Shown one piece after another: positions 45,981-53,272 of a stretch of 64,000 nt of DNA. The stretch spans positions 49,273-113,272 of the forward strand of contig DATAOI010000030.1 of the NCBI GenBank assembly GCA_036265815.1, given 5' to 3'. This DNA comes from Gemmatimonadales bacterium. Its GTDB lineage: Bacteria; Gemmatimonadota; Gemmatimonadetes; Gemmatimonadales; GWC2-71-9. Under the pieces are notes generated by a model that was given only the letters and a program-made list of their open reading frames with translations, did no database searches and had not been told where the DNA came from. Each line of letters begins with the position of its first letter. The first letter of the stretch is position 1. The translations under genes were made by a program, and so were the position numbers.

Positions 45981-48348
45981 GCGCGACATCGAGCGCGGCG
46001 GCGAGCGCGGCGGCGAGCGCGGCGGCGTTGTCTCCTTTGAGCCCCGGCGGCCCGCGCTGCTCGCGCTGCTTGTCTTTCTCCTGGCCGCGGCCACACTTTG
46101 CTGGCCGATGCTCTCCGGCGGCTTCCTCCTCGGCGACGATCAATACGTGGCGGGGTACGGCTTCCGCCTGTTCGGCGCGGAGTTCTTCCGTGCCACCGGA
46201 CACATCCCGCAGTGGAATCCGTATCTCTTTGGTGGGTTGCCGTACATCGCCGCGCTGCACGGAGACATCTTCTATCCGTCCGCCTGGCTGCGCTGGATGC
46301 TGCCGGTAGATACGGCGATGAACCTGGAGTTCTTCGCCCATCTGGTACTGGCCGGCGGGGCCATGTACGCGCTGTTGCGTGCCTTGAGGCTAAGCTGGAC
46401 CGGGGCCCTGGTGGGCGGGCTCGCGTACGAGCTCAGCGGCATCGTGGCGTCGCTGGTCAAACCGGGGCACGATGGGAAGCTGTTCGTGTCCGCGCTCACC
46501 CCGCTGGCATTCCTGGCGCTGCTCCGGGCCATACGCGACCGGCGCCTCGGTGGGTATGGGCTGCTCGCGCTCACGGTGGGTCTCTGCATGCTGGCGCCCC
46601 ACTTTCAGATGACGTACTACATGCTGGTGGGACTGGCGCTCTGGACCGTGTATCTGGTCTTCTTCGATCCCGATCGCCACGCCGGCCTCTTCTGGCCCAG
46701 AGAGCTGGGCCTGGCGCTCGCCGCCGTGGCGCTGGGACTCGCCGTGTCGGCCATTCAGGTGCTCCCGTTCCTGGCGTATATCCCGTACTCCCCGCGCGGT
46801 GCCGGCGGGCCCAGCACGGGATGGGAGTACGCCACCGCGTTCTCCATGCCGCCCGAGGAGATCGTCACCACGATCCTTCCCCAGTTCAATGGTGTGCTGG
46901 AGAACTATTGGGGACGCAACTTCTTCAAGCTGCACACCGAGTATCTCGGCGCGCTGGTGGTGGTGCTGGCGGTGCTGGGTATTGGTGACCGGAGCAGGAC
47001 CCGGCTGGTCCGCGGGTTCGGCGTCATCGCCCTGCTGTTCCTGCTCATCGCCTGGGGTGGCCACACCCCGTTCTATCGCTTGTGGTACGAGGTCATGCCG
47101 ATGATGAAGAAGGTCCGCGCGCCGGGCATGGCCTTCTTTCTGGTCGCGCTGCCGACCGCCGTCTACGCTGGGCTCGGGGTCGATCGTCTCCTCCGACGTG
47201 ACCTGACGCTCCGCGGGCTTGCCATTCCGCTGGCCGTGATCGGCGGCGTAGCGGTGCTCGGGGCAGGGGGGATCCTCCAGTCGTTCGCGACGGCCCTCGC
47301 TTCGGCGGAGCAGGCCAACCGCGTGGCAGCCAACGCCGGTGCGCTCCAGGGCGGCGCGCTCCGGCTGATGCTGGTGGTCGCGGTCGGCGGCGCGGCGCTC
47401 TGGGCCATCCGGGAAGGCCGTCTCGCGGGACCGCTCGCCGCGGCGGCGCTCGCGGTGGTCGTCACCGGAGATCTCTGGAGCATCGACCGGCTGTTTTATC
47501 AGTTCCGCCCGCCTGCCGCGGAGACCTACCGGAACGATGCATTGACCACCCGCCTCCGCGCGGTGCCCAAGCCGTTCCGGGTACTCGACGTCGGCGTGTA
47601 CCCGGAGTCGTTCCTGATGGGGTACGATATTCAGATGATGCTGGGCTACCACGGCAACGAAGTGCGATTCTACGACGAGCTGCTCGGCGGCAAGGGGCAG
47701 TGGCGGTACGCGGGAAGCCCGAGCCTGCTCGATCTGCTCGCCGTGCGCTTCATCCTTGTGCCCGAGGCCCAGGCCGTGCCCGGTTTCCATCGGGTGCTGG
47801 GTCCGGTGCCGACCACGCCCGGTTCGCCCGGTGTGCTGCTGGAGCGGGACACGATTCCGGCATACGTCCGCGTCGTTCCCGGAGCGGCCAAGCTGCCGGA
47901 CGATCAGGTGGCACCAACGGTGATCGACCCCCGCTTTCCACGGAACGCCGTCGTGCTGTATCCGGATACGGCCGCGGTGACGCCCGACGCCATCCGGGGC
48001 GGCCAGATGCCTGCCCCGGCCCAGGTCACGCCTTCGCTCGCCGAGTGGTCGCCGGGGCGGATGCGGATCACTCTCGACGGACGGGAGAGCCGGCCGGCCT
48101 ACCTGCTCGTGTCGGAGAACTGGTACCCCGACTGGCACGCGGAAGTCGACGCCAAGCCGGCGGCGGTACTGCGGGGTGACAACACGCTGCTGAGTGTGGT
48201 GCTGCCTCCCGGCGCGCGCGACGTGCGCCTCTACTTCGCCTCCGCGGCCTACGCGCGAGGGCAGCTGGTGAGCGCACTCGCCATGCTTATTGTGCTTGGA
48301 CTGATGCTGCACCCCGTCTGGTCGCGCCGAAGGGCCGCCCGTGCCTGA
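45967..48348 (+). CDS. YfhO-type/GT-C-like large membrane protein
   Basis: This 793-residue protein starts at GTG 45967, inside the previous gene's end. The first 30 residues hold three ERGG repeats. From residue 30 to about 480 there are at least 11 hydrophobic helices: LLGDDQYVAGYGFRLFGAEFF and QWNPYLFGGLPYIAALHGDIFYP resemble the first periplasmic loop of YfhO/GT-C glycosyltransferases. The last third is a soluble periplasmic beta-rich part (LVSENWYPDWHAEVD), ending in one more helix. Such proteins are thought to transfer sugars from polyprenyl-phosphate carriers to cell-surface polymers. The neighbours are a GT2 on each side, and Dol-P-Man-type chemistry would fit. Confidence 0.75.
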   Translation: MSHPERDIERGGERGGERGGVVSFEPRRPALLALLVFLLAAATLCWPMLSGGFLLGDDQYVAGYGFRLFGAEFFRATGHIPQWNPYLFGGLPYIAALHGDIFYPSAWLRWMLPVDTAMNLEFFAHLVLAGGAMYALLRALRLSWTGALVGGLAYELSGIVASLVKPGHDGKLFVSALTPLAFLALLRAIRDRRLGGYGLLALTVGLCMLAPHFQMTYYMLVGLALWTVYLVFFDPDRHAGLFWPRELGLALAAVALGLAVSAIQVLPFLAYIPYSPRGAGGPSTGWEYATAFSMPPEEIVTTILPQFNGVLENYWGRNFFKLHTEYLGALVVVLAVLGIGDRSRTRLVRGFGVIALLFLLIAWGGHTPFYRLWYEVMPMMKKVRAPGMAFFLVALPTAVYAGLGVDRLLRRDLTLRGLAIPLAVIGGVAVLGAGGILQSFATALASAEQANRVAANAGALQGGALRLMLVVAVGGAALWAIREGRLAGPLAAAALAVVVTGDLWSIDRLFYQFRPPAAETYRNDALTTRLRAVPKPFRVLDVGVYPESFLMGYDIQMMLGYHGNEVRFYDELLGGKGQWRYAGSPSLLDLLAVRFILVPEAQAVPGFHRVLGPVPTTPGSPGVLLERDTIPAYVRVVPGAAKLPDDQVAPTVIDPRFPRNAVVLYPDTAAVTPDAIRGGQMPAPAQVTPSLAEWSPGRMRITLDGRESRPAYLLVSENWYPDWHAEVDAKPAAVLRGDNTLLSVVLPPGARDVRLYFASAAYARGQLVSALAMLIVLGLMLHPVWSRRRAARA
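45991..46026 (+). repeat. Three perfect tandem copies of a 12-bp unit
   Basis: The unit GAGCGCGGCGGC occurs at 45991-46002, 46003-46014 and 46015-46026. It encodes Glu-Arg-Gly-Gly three times near the N-terminus of the YfhO-type protein. Because 12 is a multiple of three, copy-number change would not shift the frame. Confidence 0.95.
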
Positions 48349-49060
48349 GCGGGCCCTGGTGGTGGTGCCCACCTACAACGAGCGGATCAACCTGCCGTTG
48401 ATTGTGCCGCTCATCCTGCAGCAGGACGCGCGCATCGAGGTTCTGGTGGTGGACGACAACTCGCCGGACGGCACGGGGCAGCTGGCCGACGAGATGGCGG
48501 CCGCCAACCGCCGGATCCACGTGCTTCACCGGCCGAACAAGGCCGGACTCGGCAAGGCGTATCTCGCGGGGTTTCGCTGGGCTCTGGAATGCGGTTATGA
48601 CTTCATCTTCGAGATGGACGCGGACTTCAGTCACGACCCCAAGTTTCTGCCCGAGTTCCTGCAGGCGATCGAGACGGCCGATCTGGTGATCGGCTCCCGG
48701 TACCGGGCGGGGGTGAACGTGATCAACTGGCCGATCTCCCGGCTCCTGCTCTCGCTCGGCGCCAACGAATACGCCCGACGGGTCACCGGACTGCCGCTCA
48801 CCGACTCGACCGGCGGATTCAAGTGCTTTCGCCGGCGGGTGCTCGAGGCCATTGATTTCGAGAAGGTGAAGTCGAATGGATATTCCTTCCAGATCGAGAT
48901 GAGCTTCCGGACCTGGAAGCAGGGCTTTCGGCTGGTTGAGATTCCCATCGTGTTCACCGATCGGGTGGAAGGGCAGAGCAAGATGGACAAGCGCATCGTC
49001 CGGGAGGCGATCTGGATGGTCTGGTGGCTGCGGCTCAAGGCGATGGCGGGGCAGCTGTGA
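48341..49060 (+). CDS. Polyprenol-monophosphomannose synthase-like GT2
   Basis: This 239-residue GT2 enzyme matches dolichol/polyprenol-phosphate mannosyltransferase (DPM1-like) in length and motifs: VVVPTYNERINLPLIV, VVDDNSPDGTGQLA, IFEMDADFSHDPKFLP (metal DAD), VIGSRYRAGVNVINW and GLPLTDSTGGFKCFRR. It moves a hexose, probably mannose from GDP-mannose, to a polyprenyl phosphate for use by GT-C enzymes such as the YfhO-like neighbour. It has no C-terminal membrane helices, as in DPM1. The GTG start overlaps the previous gene by 8 nt, and dapF overlaps by 4 nt. Confidence 0.88.
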   Translation: MPERALVVVPTYNERINLPLIVPLILQQDARIEVLVVDDNSPDGTGQLADEMAAANRRIHVLHRPNKAGLGKAYLAGFRWALECGYDFIFEMDADFSHDPKFLPEFLQAIETADLVIGSRYRAGVNVINWPISRLLLSLGANEYARRVTGLPLTDSTGGFKCFRRRVLEAIDFEKVKSNGYSFQIEMSFRTWKQGFRLVEIPIVFTDRVEGQSKMDKRIVREAIWMVWWLRLKAMAGQL

Positions 49061-49884
49061 GGGGCACGATTGTGTACAAGATGACGGGCTCGGGCAACGA
49101 CTTCGTCCTGCTCGACGGCCGGGCCACCAGCCCCGACCAGTGGCCCGCCAGCCGCATCGCCCGGGTCTGCGACCGGCGGAGCGGGGTCGGGGCGGACGGC
49201 CTGGTCATCCTGACGCCCGATGGGGCCGGCGCCGTCCGGATGGATTTCTGGAACTCGGATGGCTCCCGGGCAGCCATGTGCGGGAACGCCGCGCTGTGCA
49301 GCGCCCGGCTGGCGGTCTACCTCGAGTTCGCGCCGGCCGGCGAGCTGACGCTGCTGACCGATGCGGGCGAGGTCCGGGCCCGCTGCGCGGTGGCTGGGGA
49401 TGAGGCGGAGATCGGCTTGCCGGAGTTCGAGCTGCCGGCGCCAGCGGCTGGAATCGATCCGGGGCCGGGCGAGTGCTGGATCAGCTCCGCCACCGTCGGC
49501 GTGCCCCACCTGGTGGTTCGGGTCGATGACGTGGAGGCTGTCGATCTGCCCAGCCGCGGGCGGCTTCTCCGCCGCGATCGCCGGCTCGGCCCGGCCGGCG
49601 CCAACGTCAATTTCGTGAGTCCGCCCCCGGCGACCGGCATGCCTTGGCTGATCCGCACGTACGAGCGGGGGGTGGAGGGTGAGACCCTGGCGTGCGGCAC
49701 GGGAACCGTCGCGGCAGGGGTCGCGCTGGCGGTACGTGGCGAGGCCACGCTGCCGGTCCACTTCAGGGCCCGGGGCGGGCCCGAGCTGATCGTCCAGGCG
49801 CGGCCTGCAGGCAAGCAGGCAACCGACGTGTGGCTGGGCGGCCAAGGCCGGCTGCTGTTCCGTGGAGTCTGGGAGGGCACCTGA
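49057..49884 (+). CDS. dapF: Diaminopimelate epimerase
   Basis: DapF converts LL-DAP to meso-DAP for lysine and peptidoglycan synthesis. The 275-residue protein has KMTGSGNDFVLLDGR near the N-terminus, and both catalytic cysteines: one in AAMCGNAALCSAR (CGNA) and one in LACGTGTVAAGV. The GTG at 49057 overlaps the previous stop by 4 nt; homologues begin about 8 residues before KMTGSGNDF, as here. It is the last plus-strand gene before the convergence region. Confidence 0.95.
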   Translation: MRGTIVYKMTGSGNDFVLLDGRATSPDQWPASRIARVCDRRSGVGADGLVILTPDGAGAVRMDFWNSDGSRAAMCGNAALCSARLAVYLEFAPAGELTLLTDAGEVRARCAVAGDEAEIGLPEFELPAPAAGIDPGPGECWISSATVGVPHLVVRVDDVEAVDLPSRGRLLRRDRRLGPAGANVNFVSPPPATGMPWLIRTYERGVEGETLACGTGTVAAGVALAVRGEATLPVHFRARGGPELIVQARPAGKQATDVWLGGQGRLLFRGVWEGT

Positions 49885-49971
49885 CCAAGGCGTGCGGCGT
49901 GAGCTTTCCCCATTTCCGTAAGACAATCAGCGACAACAAGTTGTGACGTAGGCAGGGGATAAACCAATCAG

Positions 49972-49990
49972 TTCTCCACAGTTATCCCCA
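49972..49990 (+). other. Pair of DnaA-box-like 9-mers
   Basis: TTCTCCACA (49972-49980) and TTATCCCCA (49982-49990) each differ by one base from the DnaA box TTATCCACA. They are separated by one base. A weaker third site, TTATCCCCT (7 of 9), lies on the minus strand at 49954-49962. They sit immediately left of the candidate dif site. No dnaA gene is nearby, so they are not taken as an origin. Confidence 0.45.
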
Positions 49991-49995
49991 GGGCA

Positions 49996-50023
49996 AGTTA
50001 ACATAACATATCTTATACGTCGT
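49996..50023 (-). other. Candidate chromosomal dif site (XerC/XerD recombination site)
   Basis: Read on the minus strand, two 11-bp arms flank a 6-bp spacer: ACGACGTATAA (XerC-side arm), GATATG, TTATGTTAACT (XerD-side arm). The XerD arm equals the Gram-positive consensus (TTATGTAAACT) and the E. coli arm (TTATGTTAAAT) each at 10 of 11 positions; the XerC arm is more divergent, as usual. GC is only about 29% over 28 bp, against a GC-rich surround. It lies in an intergenic gap between convergent genes and where gene polarity switches. A Xer-type recombinase is encoded at 23170-24090. These features together suggest the replication-terminus dif site. Confidence 0.65.
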
Positions 50024-50039
50024 TTGGATGGTGATGGGA

Positions 50040-50103
50040 GGGGCGCTAAGGGCGTCCTTTTCGTCGTTCCCGTCTTTACCGTCCTTACCGCCCTTAGCGC
50101 CCC
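50040..50103 (-). repeat. Inverted-repeat element with 15-bp perfect arms and internal 9-bp repeats
   Basis: GGGGCGCTAAGGGCG (50040-50054) and its exact complement at 50089-50103 bracket a 34-nt interior. Read on the minus strand the interior continues as GGACGGTAA, AGACGGGAA and other 9-base units related to the GGRCGGCAA array at 20482-20517, which is on the opposite strand. There is no T run after either arm, so it is not a terminator. It is probably a REP-like dispersed element. Confidence 0.7.
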
Positions 50104-50118
50104 ACCGCCCCCCATATC

Positions 50119-50149
50119 AAAAAAAAGGGGCCGCTCCCCAGGCAGCCCC
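50119..50149 (-). terminator. Intrinsic terminator for the minus-strand operon
   Basis: On the minus strand GGGGCTGC and GCGGCCCC form an 8-bp stem (one G-U pair) around a 7-nt loop (50127-50149), followed at once by eight T residues (50119-50126). It lies 33 nt after the stop of the TPR gene. It is the clearest Rho-independent terminator in the window. Confidence 0.85.
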
Positions 50150-50182
50150 CCTCGCACGTCCGCTCCCGACCGGAGATCGTCC

Positions 50183-50845
50183 CTACATCTTCCCGTCCGT
50201 CAACTCCGCCAGCCGCACTTGCGCCTCCGTCCAGCTCGAGGTCTTGGAATACTTCTCGACCACGGTTCGATAGGTCGCGATCGCCTCCTGCACCTTACCA
50301 GCTTCCCGGTAGGCTCTGCCCGCATCCACCAGGTGCTGGGCCTTGAGATAGTCGAGATCCGCCGTCTCCGCGGCCCGCTTGAACGCGTCGCCCGCGTCGG
50401 ACCACTTCTTGGCGTTCTCCAGTGAGGCGCCAAGGAGTCCGTAGGCTGGCGACGCGTACTTGGCGGGTGGCTTGCTGGCAAGGAAATCCCGGAGCCCCAC
50501 CGCCGCGAGCTCGCTTTGGCCGTTCACCAACCGGACCTGGTTCAGCGTGATCACCGCCTCCCGCGCGGCGTCGGTGCCCTTATAGGTCTGGATCAGCCGC
50601 TGCAGCTCGCTCGAGGCCAGCGGCAGATTCCCGGCCTCCGCCGTGGCGCGTGCCTGGTTGAGGCTCCTCGCCGCGAATTCCTCTTTCCGCCGCCCGCTCG
50701 TCACCACCAGCCAGACAGCGAGGACGATCACGGCGACGCCAATACTAAGTGCCAGCAGTTGCCGATTCCGATCCCGGTACCACGGTACCGGACCGGTGGG
50801 CGTGCGTGTCTGCTCCCGGGTGGTTGCTTCCACGGTTGTTGCCAT
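50183..50845 (-). CDS. Tetratricopeptide-repeat membrane protein (YfgM-like)
   Basis: The 220-residue protein has a polar N-terminus (residues 1-27), one hydrophobic anchor (about 29-49, LLALSIGVAVIVLAVWLVV) and then TPR-like helix pairs (AARSLNQARATAEAGNLPLASSELQRL; AYREAGKVQEAIATYRTVVEKY). This fits the YfgM/TPR_21 type, which works near BamB or in periplasmic quality control. It lies downstream of tRNA-Arg on the same strand and ends before a strong terminator. Function is inferred only from architecture. Confidence 0.8.
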   Translation of the reverse strand: MATTVEATTREQTRTPTGPVPWYRDRNRQLLALSIGVAVIVLAVWLVVTSGRRKEEFAARSLNQARATAEAGNLPLASSELQRLIQTYKGTDAAREAVITLNQVRLVNGQSELAAVGLRDFLASKPPAKYASPAYGLLGASLENAKKWSDAGDAFKRAAETADLDYLKAQHLVDAGRAYREAGKVQEAIATYRTVVEKYSKTSSWTEAQVRLAELTDGKM

Positions 50846-50891
50846 GTCTGTCCTGCAAAGGTTATGGTGCTCGTCCCGCCCGCGCGGGACC

Positions 50892-50965
50892 AGTGCCCCC
50901 GGCGTGACTCGAACACGCGGCCAACAGTTTAGGAAACTGCTGCTCTATCCATCTGAGCTACGGGG
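50892..50965 (-). tRNA. tRNA-Arg (anticodon CCU)
   Basis: A 74-nt cloverleaf reads on the minus strand: the acceptor pair GCCCCCG/CGGGGGC is perfect, the D-arm is GCTC/GAGC, and the anticodon arm is GCAGT/ACTGT with a G-U closing pair around TTCCTAA. The anticodon CCU decodes AGG. The T-arm is GCGTG TTCGAGT CACGC, perfect. The discriminator base is A and CCA is not encoded. A -10-like TAAGAT lies on the minus strand at 50991-50996, about 25 nt upstream of the 5' end, without a clear -35. Confidence 0.95.
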
Positions 50966-51168
50966 GCAGGTCGCAAGTCACGTCAACAAAACATCTTACT
51001 GTGGCAGCCTCAGGTACTACTCGAGCCTGGTACCGCCGGCTCCGGGTCGATCGCTGGCGCTGGCGTGAGCGTGGAGTCCGGAGGTCGCGAGGAGCCGCAG
51101 CAGCTGAGCAAGATGGCATGCCTGCACGGCTCCGGGCAACCCCGCTCACGCTACCCGTGCTGCACCCC

Positions 51169-51705
51169 TCACCTCCGGACCAGCACGTGGCACAGCGCAC
51201 CCTCCAGCTTCCCCCGCCCCCCCAGCCCGCCGATCTCCAGCAAAAAGCTCCACCCGACCAGCTCCGCGCCCAGCCCGAGGACCAGTTGTCCGGCCGCCCG
51301 CGCCGTGCCTCCGGTGGCCAGCACATCGTCCACCACCAACACGCGGCTTCCCTCTGGCAACGCGTCCCGATGGCACTCGAGCGCATCGGTCCCGTACTCC
51401 AGCTCGTAGGACTCGCTCACCCGCTCCCACGGCAGCTTGCCGGGCTTCCGCGCCGGCACGAAGCCGGCGCCCAGGTTGGTGGCGACCGCCCCGCCCAGGA
51501 TGAACCCGCGTGCCTCGATGCCCAGCACGTGGGTGACGTCCTCGTCCCGGAACGGATCGGCCATCTCGCCCACCACAGTGCGAAACAGCTTCCCATCGCT
51601 CAGCACCGGTGTGATGTCCTGAAAGACGATTCCGGGCTTGGGAAAGTTGGGGATCGGCCGCAGCGTATCGAGCACATGCCGCGCCAGCGGGGTCAGTGTC
51701 GTCAT
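51169..51705 (-). CDS. apt: Adenine phosphoribosyltransferase
   Basis: Apt salvages adenine using PRPP. The 178-residue protein has the family N-terminus (IPNFPKPGIVFQDITPVL) and the PRPP loop VLVVDDVLATGGTA. GIEARGFILGGAVA is another typical block. ATG 51705 overlaps the acyP stop by 3 bases. The next 203 nt, up to the tRNA, hold no gene I can support. Confidence 0.94.
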   Translation of the reverse strand: MTTLTPLARHVLDTLRPIPNFPKPGIVFQDITPVLSDGKLFRTVVGEMADPFRDEDVTHVLGIEARGFILGGAVATNLGAGFVPARKPGKLPWERVSESYELEYGTDALECHRDALPEGSRVLVVDDVLATGGTARAAGQLVLGLGAELVGWSFLLEIGGLGGRGKLEGALCHVLVRR

Positions 51706-51977
51706 CGGATATCGAAGCTCCTCGTAGGGACGCCGCTCTCGTCGGCCAGGTCTTCCCGATCTACCCGCTCCACTGTGGCATTCGCTGGACCCGCGCGCAA
51801 GAACGCCTCCAGCTTCTCCAGCGGACCCGGGTCGGCGGCGCGCGCCACGACCTCGACGCGGCCATCGGGCAGGTTGTGGGCGTACCCGCCGACGTCGAGG
51901 CTCCGTGCATGTCGGGCCACGAACCAGCGGAACCCGACCCCCTGCACCGAGCCGGAGATCAGGTAGCGCACGGTCAT
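51702..51977 (-). CDS. acyP: Acylphosphatase
   Basis: AcyP hydrolyses acyl phosphates. The 91-residue protein begins MTVRYLISGSVQGVGFRWFVARHAR. The catalytic Arg lies in GVGFRWF and the Asn in YAHNLPDGRVEV. The length is right for the family. It overlaps dedA by 4 nt and apt by 3-4 nt. Confidence 0.94.
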   Translation of the reverse strand: MTVRYLISGSVQGVGFRWFVARHARSLDVGGYAHNLPDGRVEVVARAADPGPLEKLEAFLRAGPANATVERVDREDLADESGVPTRSFDIR

Positions 51978-52600
51978 GTTTCCACGCTCCTCCGCCGGCG
52001 CCACCACCAGACGTACACGGCGACCAGCAGCAGGACGCCCGGCAGCACGTAGTGCACCAGCGTGCGATGCACATACGGACCGATCGCCGCCTCCACCTGC
52101 TCGCCATGCCGGCCGATCAGCCAGCCGAGATAGGTGAGGATGAAGCACCAGAGTCCGGCACCCAGCGAGGTGAACAGCGCGAAGCGGGACAGCGCCATCC
52201 GGGACATTCCCGCCGGAATCGAGATCAGGTGGCGAATCACCGGCAGCAGCCGTCCGACGAAGGTGCTGATCTCCCCGTGCCGCCGGAAGAACGCCTCCGT
52301 CCGATCGAGCGAGCGCTCCGAAACCAGGACGAACTTGCCGTAGCGGCGAAGCACCGGCTCTCCGACGAACACCGCCAGCCCGTAGTTGACCAGCGCACCC
52401 AGGAGACTGCCCACGGTGCCCGCGAGAATGGCGATCGACCCATTCATCTGGCCCTTGGCGGCGAGATACCCCGCCGGTGGCATGACCAGCTCGCTCGGCA
52501 GCGGCAGCACCGAGGATTCGATCGCCATCAGCACAACGATGCCGGGATAGCCGAGCGCCAGCACGGTGTCCGCGAGCCAGTGGAAGAACTGAGTCAGCAT
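51974..52600 (-). CDS. dedA: DedA family membrane protein
   Basis: This 208-residue DedA protein has the N-terminal ESSVLPLPSELVMPPAGYLAAKG, the conserved FVGRLLPVIRHLISIPAGMSRM arginine block and four to six hydrophobic segments. DedA proteins carry out lipid-carrier or phospholipid flipping. A second DedA domain lies in the fusion protein at 22103-23173. The start ATG 52600 is three bases after the pcm stop. Confidence 0.88.
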   Translation of the reverse strand: MLTQFFHWLADTVLALGYPGIVVLMAIESSVLPLPSELVMPPAGYLAAKGQMNGSIAILAGTVGSLLGALVNYGLAVFVGEPVLRRYGKFVLVSERSLDRTEAFFRRHGEISTFVGRLLPVIRHLISIPAGMSRMALSRFALFTSLGAGLWCFILTYLGWLIGRHGEQVEAAIGPYVHRTLVHYVLPGVLLLVAVYVWWWRRRRSVET

Positions 52601-52603
52601 GAG

Positions 52604-53272
52604 TCACTCGTTGGAGAAGCCGAATTGTCCGAGCAAGGGGACGAACCGCACGTCCGCCACCGTGCTGGTGCGTATCTCGTCGCCCACGCGCTGCACCACG
52701 GTGAGGGTCTGGGCCGCGCGGTCGCCCAGGGGAATCACCATCTTCCCTCCCGGCGCGAGCTGCTCGACCAGCGGCCCTGGGATCTCGGGCGACGCGGCCG
52801 CCACCAGGATCGCATCGTACGGCGCGAACGGTCGCCACCCGAGCGTGCCGTCACCCACCAGCACGATGCCGTTTCGGATGCCGGCGGCCTCCAGGGCCGC
52901 GCGAGCGCTCTGGGCCAGACCCCGGATGCGCTCCACGCTGAACACGCTCTCCGCCAGTAGCGCGAGCAGCGCCGTCTGGTAGCCCGAGCCGGTGCCGACC
53001 TCGAGCACCCGTTCTCGCCCAGTCAGGGCCAGCAGCTCAAGGTAGCGGGCCTGCACGTACGGCTGGGAGATGGTCTGTCCGCTCCCGATCGGCAGCGCCA
53101 CGTCGTCGTAGGCGCGATGCCGCACGCTCTCGGGTACGAACAGATGCCGGGGGACCATGCGCACCGCCCGCAGCACGGCGAGGTCACGCACCCCCTTCCG
53201 CTGCAGGCTCTCGACCAGCCGGCCCCGGTAGCCGCCGTAGCTGTCCCCTTCCCCTACCCCTCCAGCGACCAT
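52604..53272 (-). CDS. pcm: Protein-L-isoaspartate O-methyltransferase
   Basis: Pcm repairs isoaspartyl residues with SAM. The 222-residue protein (ATG 53272) has VRMVPRHLFVPESVRHRAYDDVALPIGSGQTISQPYVQA-type sequence (PIGSGQTISQP is diagnostic) and the SAM loop VLEVGTGSGYQTALLA. The open frame extends upstream into surE, but the extra residues are unlike Pcm. The chosen ATG overlaps the surE end by 19 nt. The surE-pcm pair is common in bacteria. Confidence 0.93.
   Translation of the reverse strand: MVAGGVGEGDSYGGYRGRLVESLQRKGVRDLAVLRAVRMVPRHLFVPESVRHRAYDDVALPIGSGQTISQPYVQARYLELLALTGRERVLEVGTGSGYQTALLALLAESVFSVERIRGLAQSARAALEAAGIRNGIVLVGDGTLGWRPFAPYDAILVAAASPEIPGPLVEQLAPGGKMVIPLGDRAAQTLTVVQRVGDEIRTSTVADVRFVPLLGQFGFSNE

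Noticed and set aside
49954..50023. A replication origin based on DnaA-like boxes and an AT-rich stretch
   Set aside because: There is no dnaA, dnaN or gyrB nearby, only three imperfect boxes are seen, and the AT-rich stretch fits a dif site better than a DNA unwinding element.
50040..50103. A terminator for dapF
   Set aside because: Long hairpin arms exist but no T run follows on the plus strand; the true terminator features are at 50119-50149 for the minus-strand genes.
51063..51151. Inverted repeat GCGTGAGCG/CGCTCACGC in the apt-tRNA gap
   Set aside because: The arms are 9 bp with a 71-nt spacer in GC-rich DNA; too far apart for a convincing functional hairpin.
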